Assembly: GCA_011050175.1 (NCBI GenBank)
Contig: DRGF01000057.1
Span: 1-11,382, forward strand
Length of the DNA: 11,382 nucleotides
Reading direction: 5' to 3'
DNA from: Thermococcus sp.
GTDB taxonomy: Archaea; Methanobacteriota_B; Thermococci; Thermococcales; Thermococcaceae
Shown here: positions 6,457 through 11,382 of the stretch, in pieces
How the letters are laid out: each line of letters opens with the position of its first letter
Position numbering within the stretch: the first letter of the stretch is position 1
The notes under the pieces: model-generated
What the model was told of the DNA's origin: nothing
What the model saw: only the letters and a program-made list of their open reading frames with translations
The model's database searches: none
Made by a program: the position numbers and the translations under genes

Positions 6457-6966
6457 ATGGCCAGGGAAATAGTCATAATCACCGAGGACACCTATGGCGG
6501 AGAGTTCTTCAAGCGACTCCTTGGCAGGCTAAATCGTGAAGGACTCGCTGATGTCAGGCTCAAGAGGGTTAAGGGGAGAAAAAACCCTACTCATGCTCCC
6601 TTTCTCTGCAACCCAAAGCTTAACAAGACGATTAAAGCCGCTGAGCTTGCCAGGCCAGATTTCATTCTCCTGGTCTACGATGGGGACGGCCCTTCCAGCT
6701 ATGCATCTCGAAAAAGAGATGTAGAAAAGCACATCCCACGGGGCATAAAGACACCCGTTAAAGTCCCCCTTTTTGAGTATGAGATTGAGGAATGGATATG
6801 CATAAGCTTGGGCTATAGGTGGAGCACAAAGCCTTCAGACGAACTGAAAAAGAGATTGAGATATGCCAAACACAATCTCCCCGACTATGTGGAGAAACTT
6901 GACTTTGAAAAGCTCAAGAAGAACTGCAAATCCTTTCAGGAATTTTTAAGGCTGGTGGGTGAGTGA
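6457..6966 (+). CDS. Small TOPRIM-like protein paired with the ATPase
   Basis: This 169-aa protein starts 6 nt after the ATPase stop, so translation is probably coupled. The layout is TOPRIM-like: strand IVIITED with Glu10 followed by a helix (GGEFFKRLL), and a second strand [10 protein letters not shown] giving the acidic Asp75-x-Asp77 pair. A later strand, [13 protein letters not shown] (102-114), is rich in Glu and recalls the EIEAW motif of DUF4276-type and the related segment of RloB-type proteins. TOPRIM folds with Glu and DxD bind Mg2+ and cut or join nucleic-acid phosphodiesters. In OLD, GajA and PARIS AriB this activity is the effector of an ATPase partner. The C-terminal 40 residues are basic and helical, perhaps for nucleic-acid contact. 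G+C is lower than average (28/60 and 24/60 in two sampled lines). Family assignment is tentative. Confidence 0.6.
   Translation: MAREIVIITEDTYGGEFFKRLLGRLNREGLADVRLKRVKGRKNPTHAPFLCNPKLNKTIKAAELARPDFILLVYDGDGPSSYASRKRDVEKHIPRGIKTPVKVPLFEYEIEEWICISLGYRWSTKPSDELKKRLRYAKHNLPDYVEKLDFEKLKKNCKSFQEFLRLVGE
6958..6963 (+). promoter_or_regulatory. Ribosome binding site deciding the truD start
   Basis: GGTGAG, inside the last codons of the TOPRIM gene, is 4 nt before ATG 6968. It overlaps the in-frame GTG at 6959, which makes that GTG an unlikely start. Confidence 0.6.
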
Positions 6967-6967
6967 G

Positions 6968-8218
6968 ATGGACTACCGCGAGTTTTTTTCCCAGTTCAAA
7001 TACCTGAGCAGAGAACCCGGCATCGGGGGCAGGATAAAGGCCCAGCCGGAGGACTTTGTGGTCATTGAGGACCCCCTTCCTTCAATTTTCGAGGGAAGGA
7101 AGCACGCTATTTTCCTCCTCAAAAAGAGAAACTGGGACACGATGAGTGCGGTGAAAGAGATAGCAAAGCGTGCCGGGATTAACTACAGGGATATAGGCTT
7201 CGCGGGGACGAAGGACAGGCATGCGGTGACCTACCAGTACATAAGCGTGCCGGCAGGGGCGAGGGAAGCCGTTGAGAACGTCCAGATACGGGATATAGAG
7301 CTTCGCTTTGTCTCCTACGGCAGGTTCATCAAGCTCGGCCACCTGCTCGGGAACAGGTTTAGGATAATCGTTAGAGATGTTGAAGAGGGTGCATTCGAGA
7401 GGACGAAAGGGATTGTGAGGGAACTCCGAGAGAAGGGGGGTTTTCCCAACTACTTCGGCTACCAGCGCTTTGGTGAGAGAAGGGTTACAAACCACCTCGT
7501 GGGTGGGCTTCTCCTCCGCGGGGACTTCGAGGGTGCCGCGCGGCTGTTCCTTGGAGCGCACGATGGCGGCATGGAGGGCGACGAGGCCAGGAGGCACTTC
7601 TGGGAGACGGGCGACGTTGAGAGGGCCCTGGAGGAGTTCCCGAACTTTTTGCGCTATGAGAGAACGCTCCTCTACCGCTATAAGGAGACGGGGAGCTGGA
7701 AAAGGGCCTTCCTCTCCCTGCCCCTGCCGATAATGCGCATCTTCATCCACGCATATCAGAGCTACCTCTTCAACATGTACATCTCCAGGAGAATCGAAGA
7801 GGGACTCCCATTAAACGAGGCCCTGGTCGGGGATATCGTCGTTCAGGTTAAAGGGGGCATTCCCTACCGCGACAGGACTTACCGCGTCACCGAGACAAAC
7901 ATTGACCTTGTGAACGAAAAGATACGGCGCGGTGAGGCGGCAGTTAGCGGTCCGCTCTTCGGCTTTGCTATGAGACGGGCTAAAGGACTTCCAGGCGAGC
8001 TTGAGAGTGAAATCCTTGAGGAAGAGGGCATAACGCTTGAGACCTTCAAAAAACTGCCGAAGCCGATGACAGAGCCGGGCGGCAGACGGGAGCTCCTGAT
8101 ACGGCCCCTTGGCCTGACCTACGGCTACGTTCCAGAGGTAGGGATGTGCTTCCGCTTCTTCCTGCCGAAGGGGGTCTACGCAACCAGCGTGCTCCGAGAG
8201 ATAATGAAGGACCATTAG
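6968..8218 (+). CDS. truD: tRNA pseudouridine synthase TruD
   Basis: This 416-aa protein belongs to the TruD/Pus7 family, which converts uridine to pseudouridine (U13 of tRNA in bacteria; archaeal and eukaryotic members act on tRNA and other RNAs). The catalytic aspartate is Asp83 in [12 protein letters not shown] (79-90). Other family blocks are the early H-x-x-F-x-x-x-K segment (46-52), [12 protein letters not shown] from residue 161, and the HAYQSYLFN segment. The large insertion domain in the middle is typical, and length is normal for archaeal TruD. ATG 6968 is taken over GTG 6959 because GGTGAG sits 4 nt upstream and overlaps that GTG. The ATG is one base after the TOPRIM stop, so truD is probably translated from the ATPase-TOPRIM mRNA; no usable promoter lies directly ahead. 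It is intact. Confidence 0.95.
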   Translation: MDYREFFSQFKYLSREPGIGGRIKAQPEDFVVIEDPLPSIFEGRKHAIFLLKKRNWDTMSAVKEIAKRAGINYRDIGFAGTKDRHAVTYQYISVPAGAREAVENVQIRDIELRFVSYGRFIKLGHLLGNRFRIIVRDVEEGAFERTKGIVRELREKGGFPNYFGYQRFGERRVTNHLVGGLLLRGDFEGAARLFLGAHDGGMEGDEARRHFWETGDVERALEEFPNFLRYERTLLYRYKETGSWKRAFLSLPLPIMRIFIHAYQSYLFNMYISRRIEEGLPLNEALVGDIVVQVKGGIPYRDRTYRVTETNIDLVNEKIRRGEAAVSGPLFGFAMRRAKGLPGELESEILEEEGITLETFKKLPKPMTEPGGRRELLIRPLGLTYGYVPEVGMCFRFFLPKGVYATSVLREIMKDH

Positions 8219-8230
8219 TGGGTAGAAAGC

Positions 8231-8238
8231 CTTATATG
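8231..8238 (+). promoter_or_regulatory. TATA box of the phosphatase-acetyltransferase operon
   Basis: CTTATATG is preceded by the purine-rich GAAAGC, a fair BRE match. Its expected start point, about 26 nt downstream (near 8261), coincides with the ribosome site GGTGAAAG and is only some 9 nt before ATG 8270. Confidence 0.6.
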
Positions 8239-8269
8239 TGCACATTCTTTCTCATTTTTGGGTGAAAGA

Positions 8270-9013
8270 ATGAGTAAGATTAAGGCGATATCGCTCGATA
8301 TAGATGGCACAATAACTTACCGCGACAGGACTCTCAGCATCGATGCTCTAAAGGCCATAAGGCTCGCAGAGAGACTTGGCGTCCCTGTAATGCTCGTCAC
8401 CGGAAACGCGGTTCCATTTGCCGAGGCAGCGGCAGTCTTCATCGGCACGAGCGGACCCGTTATAGCAGAGGACGGCGGAGCGCTCTCGCTGAAGAGCGAG
8501 GGGACTATGAGGAAGCGCGTTTTTCTCACCGACATGGACGAGGAGTGGATTCTCTGGAGTGAGCTGAAGAGACGCCATCCCGATGCAGAGCTGAGCTATT
8601 CAACGATGGAAAGAAAAGCAGGCCTCGTTATCAGGAGAACAGTCCCCGTGGAAGCCGTTAAGGAGGTCATCGAGGAACTCGGGCTCAACCTTATTGCAGT
8701 CGATTCCGGCTTCGCGATACACGTTAAAAAACCCTGGATAAACAAGGGGACGGGCATAGAGAAGGCCTGTGAGTATCTTGGAATAAGCCCCAAAGATGTC
8801 GCCCACGTCGGCGACGGTGAGAATGATTTGGACGCCTTCCGCGTCGTCGGCTACCGCGTTGCCGTTGCCCAAGCACCTGAGAGCCTCAGGGAGAAGGCCG
8901 ACTACGTGACTCAGAAGCCCTACGGCGACGGCGGGGCCGAGGCGATAGTCCACATCCTCCGGAAGTTTGGCTATCTGGGTGAGGAAGATGAGGGTTCGCC
9001 CGGCGACCCTTGA
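8270..9013 (+). CDS. Phosphoglycolate phosphatase, archaeal HAD type
   Basis: This 247-aa HAD-superfamily hydrolase has the Cof-type cap of the archaeal phosphoglycolate phosphatase group, which removes phosphate from 2-phosphoglycolate. Motif I is LDIDGTIT with nucleophile Asp10 and acid/base Asp12. Motif II is LVTGN with Thr44, motif III is probably Lys159 in INKGTG, and motif IV is [10 protein letters not shown] (181-190), with acidic residues for Mg2+. The start is ATG 8270, 4 nt after GGTGA (8261-8265). An upstream in-frame TTG (8258) would precede the ribosome site and is rejected. The 3' end overlaps the acetyltransferase gene by 26 nt, so the two form an operon with coupled translation. 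The length is usual. Substrate is inferred from family resemblance, and other small sugar or acid phosphates remain possible. Confidence 0.88.
   Translation: MSKIKAISLDIDGTITYRDRTLSIDALKAIRLAERLGVPVMLVTGNAVPFAEAAAVFIGTSGPVIAEDGGALSLKSEGTMRKRVFLTDMDEEWILWSELKRRHPDAELSYSTMERKAGLVIRRTVPVEAVKEVIEELGLNLIAVDSGFAIHVKKPWINKGTGIEKACEYLGISPKDVAHVGDGENDLDAFRVVGYRVAVAQAPESLREKADYVTQKPYGDGGAEAIVHILRKFGYLGEEDEGSPGDP
8978..8984 (+). promoter_or_regulatory. Ribosome binding site deciding the GNAT start
   Basis: GGTGAGG lies inside the phosphatase gene, 3 nt before ATG 8988. It supports that start over the TTG at 8967. Confidence 0.6.
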
Positions 9014-9830
9014 TGACGTTCGAGGGATAGTGGAAGTTCACACTGCCGGCGAGAAGGCCAGCGGCGGCATTTACGACCGCTATATTCGAGGCGGGCCGTG
9101 GATGGCCCTTGAAACGCTCGCGATCCACCTGAACAGCCTCCTGCTCGACGACCAGCTCGTGGCCGTCGCAGAGCTTGGCGGAAAAATCGTCGGTGAAGTC
9201 GAGGTTCTCTTTTCGGAGGAGCCTATCGGAGGAAAGCTCAGAAGGATAGGACACGTGGACGTCATCGAGGTCCACCCCGATTACAGGGGGAGAGGAGTCG
9301 GGAGAGCGCTTATGGAGTTCGTCGAGGACGCTGCGAGGGAACGGGGAGCTGAGATGCTGACGACCCAGCCAGATGAAGATGCAAAGGGATTCTATGAGAG
9401 GCTGGGCTTTGATGTTGAGCTCTTCCGGGGCAGGACGGTGTGGATTCCTACCGGTGGCAGGGCGGAAGATGCGAACGTAAGACCCCTTGAGTTCGGATGG
9501 GACGACGTTATGGCCCTTAATCTTGTTGCCGGCCGCTTCCAAAGCTCTTACAGCATGTACTTTTCAGCGTTTAAGGACAACATAGCGGGGATTCACTACA
9601 CTGTTGAAAGCGGAAAAGCCGGTGAGTCATTCTACGTCCTCAGAAACCTTCCGGGCAGGGATGGCGTCTCCCTTCGCCTCTGGGGAATGGCTGGGGAGTT
9701 AAAAGCAGTCCTTGGGAGGGCTAAAGCTCTGGGCTTCCAGAGGGTACTGACCGTACTCGCGGAGGATTTGGAAGTCGCCGGCATGAAAGAGGTTGGAAAA
9801 ATAGAGATACTGGCGAAAAGGCTCATCTGA
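8988..9830 (+). CDS. GNAT-family N-acetyltransferase with extra C-terminal domain
   Basis: The protein has 280 aa. The N-terminal half (about 1-150) is a complete GNAT domain that transfers an acetyl group from acetyl-CoA to an amine: [18 protein letters not shown] opens the fold, and motif A is [13 protein letters not shown] (96-108), where Arg100, Gly103 and Gly105 form the pyrophosphate-binding loop. A following [13 protein letters not shown] segment is the usual motif B. Residues about 155-280 form a second domain that I do not recognise; it ends near [10 protein letters not shown] and may be a degenerate second GNAT half. ATG 8988 is preferred because GGTGAGG lies 3 nt upstream. The gene overlaps the phosphatase by 26 nt at its 5' end and the opposing amidohydrolase by 8 nt at its 3' end. 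The acceptor substrate is unknown. Confidence 0.85.
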   Translation: MRVRPATLDDVRGIVEVHTAGEKASGGIYDRYIRGGPWMALETLAIHLNSLLLDDQLVAVAELGGKIVGEVEVLFSEEPIGGKLRRIGHVDVIEVHPDYRGRGVGRALMEFVEDAARERGAEMLTTQPDEDAKGFYERLGFDVELFRGRTVWIPTGGRAEDANVRPLEFGWDDVMALNLVAGRFQSSYSMYFSAFKDNIAGIHYTVESGKAGESFYVLRNLPGRDGVSLRLWGMAGELKAVLGRAKALGFQRVLTVLAEDLEVAGMKEVGKIEILAKRLI

Positions 9831-10968
9831 GGAACTCAAAGGCCAGAGCTACCTCCATCGCCGTTCCGAGGTGGAGAACATCCTCATCCACATCGAACTT
9901 TGGATGGTGGTGCGGGTAGACGATGCCCTTCTCTTCGTTTCTTATACCAAGCGTCAGGAACGCCCCTGGAACTCTCTGAAGGTAAAAGGCGAAGTCCTCT
10001 GCGCCCATTGTTGGTTCAGCATCGCCGTGTCTTAGGCCGTACTTCTCCGCGACCTTTCTGGCAAAAGCCGCCATGTCCCTGTCGTTAACGGTCGGTGGGA
10101 CGAGTTCCTCTATCGACAGCTCGTAGGAGGCCCCATGTGCCCTTGTGACGCCTTCAAGTATCTCCCCCATGCGTCTCTCGATCAGTTCTCCTATCTCCTG
10201 CTTGAAGAACCTTATCGTCCCCTTCATCTCAACTTCCTCGGGGATCACGTTGAATGCCGTTCCCGCATGAACGGCAGTGACGCTTACAACCCCCGTCTCG
10301 GTGGGGGGAATGTTTCTGCTGGCTATGGTCTGGAGTGCGAGTATTGCTTCCGCTGCTATCGGAACGGGATCAACGGTCTGGTGCGGCGATGCCCCGTGGC
10401 CGCCCTTTCCGATTATCCGTGCATTGAATATGCCCGCTCCGGCCATGAATGGCCCGTCCTTTATGCCGATGACACCGCTGGGGAGGTCAATCCAGACGTG
10501 GAGGCCAAAGATGGCGTCAACCCCCTCCAGCGCTCCCCCCTCGATCATCTTCAGTGCCCCGTTTCCGCCTTCCTCTGCTGGCTGAAATATCAGCCTTACT
10601 CTGCCGTTGAATTCGTCGATGTGCTCTGAGATTATCTTCGCCGCCCCCAGCAGCATGGCAGTGTGTGCATCGTGCCCGCAGGCGTGCATCTTTCCAGGGA
10701 CGCGAGACTTGTAGGGAACGTCGTTTTCTTCCTGAACGGGCAGGGCGTCCATGTCCGCTCTCAAAGCTATTGTTTTCTCACCCTCTCCGATATCCGCTAT
10801 TATCCCGGTCCCGACGCGCTTTATGCGGTATCCCCATTCGCGGAGGTGCTCCTCCACAACCTTGGAAGTTCTCTCCTCCTCGTACTTAAGCTCAGGATAC
10901 ATGTGAAAGTCCCTTCTCCACGCTATTATCTCGTCCCTAATTTTCAGAGCCTCTTCAAGGGGGTTCAT
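9823..10968 (-). CDS. M20D-family metallo-amidohydrolase/carboxypeptidase
   Basis: This 381-aa enzyme belongs to peptidase family M20D, the group of CpsA-like carboxypeptidases, aminoacylases and N-acyl-amino-acid amidohydrolases; the family uses a two-metal site to cleave amide bonds. Visible landmarks are RRDFHMYPEL near the N-terminus, ALRADMDALPV (68-78), MHACGHDAHTAML with Cys97 and His99, the Glu132-Glu133 pair (catalytic base and ligand), GLHV with His157, and the GAEDFAFYL and HHHP segments near the C-terminus that complete the site. No signal peptide is seen, so it should be cytosolic. The start is supported by GGTGGT (minus strand, 10972-10977) 3 nt ahead of the ATG. Role is probably peptide or N-acyl-amino-acid turnover; the precise substrate is not readable. 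The gene is intact and converges on the acetyltransferase gene. Confidence 0.92.
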   Translation of the reverse strand: MNPLEEALKIRDEIIAWRRDFHMYPELKYEEERTSKVVEEHLREWGYRIKRVGTGIIADIGEGEKTIALRADMDALPVQEENDVPYKSRVPGKMHACGHDAHTAMLLGAAKIISEHIDEFNGRVRLIFQPAEEGGNGALKMIEGGALEGVDAIFGLHVWIDLPSGVIGIKDGPFMAGAGIFNARIIGKGGHGASPHQTVDPVPIAAEAILALQTIASRNIPPTETGVVSVTAVHAGTAFNVIPEEVEMKGTIRFFKQEIGELIERRMGEILEGVTRAHGASYELSIEELVPPTVNDRDMAAFARKVAEKYGLRHGDAEPTMGAEDFAFYLQRVPGAFLTLGIRNEEKGIVYPHHHPKFDVDEDVLHLGTAMEVALAFEFLR

Positions 10969-10999
10969 GATACCACCATATTAATCTCGGCAAACATTC

Positions 11000-11007
11000 A
11001 TATTAAC
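11000..11007 (-). promoter_or_regulatory. TATA-like box of the M20D gene
   Basis: Read on the minus strand, GTTAATAT lies about 26 nt ahead of the ribosome site and 30-40 nt ahead of the start codon. This implies a very short leader, as at other genes here. Confidence 0.4.
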
Positions 11008-11038
11008 TTTTCGATGCCCATCTAAAAAGACCGTAAAC

Positions 11039-11046
11039 TTTATAAA
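11039..11046 (+). promoter_or_regulatory. TATA box of the tRNA-Ala/tRNA-Val unit
   Basis: TTTATAAA, with the BRE-like CGTAAAC just upstream, is a strong archaeal promoter core. It is 37 nt before the first tRNA base, which leaves a 5' leader of about 13 nt for RNase P to remove. It is divergent from the M20D promoter. Confidence 0.7.
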
Positions 11047-11082
11047 CCCACCAAGATAGGTGATTACGGCGTCGATGGAAGT

Positions 11083-11160
<78 letters not shown>

Positions 11161-11170
11161 TCCTTGGGTT

Positions 11171-11248
11171 GGGCCCGTGGTCTAGACTGGTTATGACGCC
11201 ACCCTGACAAGGTGGAGGTCCGGGGTTCGAATCCCCGCGGGCCCACCA
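11171..11248 (+). tRNA. tRNA-Val, anticodon GAC
   Basis: A complete cloverleaf: acceptor stem GGGCCCG/CGGGCCC, D arm with the GG pair, anticodon stem CCACC/GGTGG enclosing CTGACAA with anticodon GAC at 11206-11208, and T stem CGGGG/CCCCG around TTCGAAT. The CCA is encoded (11246-11248). It begins 10 nt after tRNA-Ala with no room for a promoter, so both come from one precursor. Confidence 0.97.
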
Positions 11249-11251
11249 CAA

Positions 11252-11275
11252 CAAACTTCGCCTGCGCGAAGTTTG
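11252..11275. repeat. Perfect 10-bp inverted repeat just after tRNA-Val
   Basis: CAAACTTCGC is followed by a CTGC loop and then its exact reverse complement GCGAAGTTTG. It begins 4 nt after the tRNA CCA end. A partly related CCAAAGTTCG follows at 11277-11286. It could be a hairpin in the tRNA precursor trailer or one arm of a dispersed repeat. Confidence 0.75.
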
Positions 11276-11298
11276 ACCAAAGTTCGTGATTCTTCTTT

Positions 11299-11328
11299 AA
11301 AGTGCTGTTTTGATGAGGTTTGCACTTT
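11299..11328. repeat. Second inverted repeat, 7-bp arms
   Basis: AAAGTGC (11299-11305) and GCACTTT (11322-11328) are reverse complements around a 16-nt loop. The stem can be extended by two A-T pairs if T11329 is bulged. It lies just upstream of the T6 run. Confidence 0.55.
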
Positions 11329-11338
11329 TAAGAGAGTC

Positions 11339-11344
11339 TTTTTT
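11339..11344 (+). terminator. T6 run, likely terminator of the tRNA unit
   Basis: TTTTTT lies 91 nt after the tRNA-Val end and follows both inverted repeats. It is the first T-run of six after the tRNAs. Shorter runs earlier (TTTT near 11308-11311) might also end part of the transcripts. From here to the window end I see no gene. Confidence 0.4.
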
Positions 11345-11382
11345 GTAGGGAATTCCTCTCAATGAGGCCCGTTAGATAGGGG

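Noticed and set aside
6943..6950. TTTTTAAG as a TATA box for truD
   Set aside because: Initiation about 25 nt downstream would fall after the truD ATG at 6968, so it could not produce the full protein.
10135..10629. 164-aa plus-strand reading frame within the amidohydrolase region
   Set aside because: It is an antisense shadow of the M20D gene, whose metal-site motifs on the minus strand are unmistakable.
11310..11345. C/D box small RNA suggested by TTGATGAG
   Set aside because: The C box needs a purine at its first position (RUGAUGA), and I find no CUGA D box at suitable spacing.
11249..11382. CRISPR repeat or leader at the right edge
   Set aside because: No sequence of repeat length recurs in the window, so there is no array to support.

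Overview
The window looks like a chromosomal segment of a hyperthermophilic euryarchaeon of the order Thermococcales, most likely Thermococcus. The grounds are recognition by eye: an archaeal-type aspartyl-tRNA synthetase of 438 codons carrying the Trp26/Lys85 pair of the Thermococcus enzyme, Pth2-type peptidyl-tRNA hydrolase, archaeal TruD, archaeal phosphoglycolate phosphatase, TATA-box promoters about 25 nt ahead of transcripts with very short leaders, GGAGG or GGTGAG ribosome sites, T-run terminators, and tRNA genes with encoded CCA. Coding is dense and no stretch over about 130 bases lacks a gene.

Left part (1-2547): the 3' portion of an HD-domain phosphohydrolase gene, then a small KH-domain RNA-binding protein with an N-terminal cysteine cluster, followed closely by aspS. 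A separately promoted surface protein (2603-4642) has a signal peptide, four related beta-type modules, CARDB-like domains and a C-terminal membrane anchor. A short pth2 gene follows with its own promoter.

Centre (5110-6966): a RecF/OLD-like ABC ATPase gene and, 6 nt downstream, a small gene for a TOPRIM-like protein. This is the accessory-looking part. An ATPase paired with a TOPRIM nuclease is the architecture of several anti-phage systems (OLD, Gabija GajA, PARIS AriA/AriB), but here the two parts are separate and the TOPRIM partner is only 169 aa. The middle third of the ATPase gene is markedly AT-rich compared with its own ends. The pair sits between two RNA-metabolism genes, and truD starts one base after the TOPRIM stop codon, so truD is probably read from the same transcript.

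Right part: truD, then phosphoglycolate phosphatase and a GNAT acetyltransferase (26-nt overlap) on the + strand. They converge, with an 8-nt overlap, on an M20D amidohydrolase on the - strand. A divergent promoter region separates this from a tandem tRNA-Ala(GGC)-tRNA-Val(GAC) unit, followed by about 130 nt with two inverted repeats and a T6 run but no gene.

Much of the window serves tRNA and translation (AspRS, Pth2, TruD, two tRNAs, probably the KH protein). The ATPase-TOPRIM pair and the surface protein are the exceptions. All identifications are from motif recognition; no database search was run.
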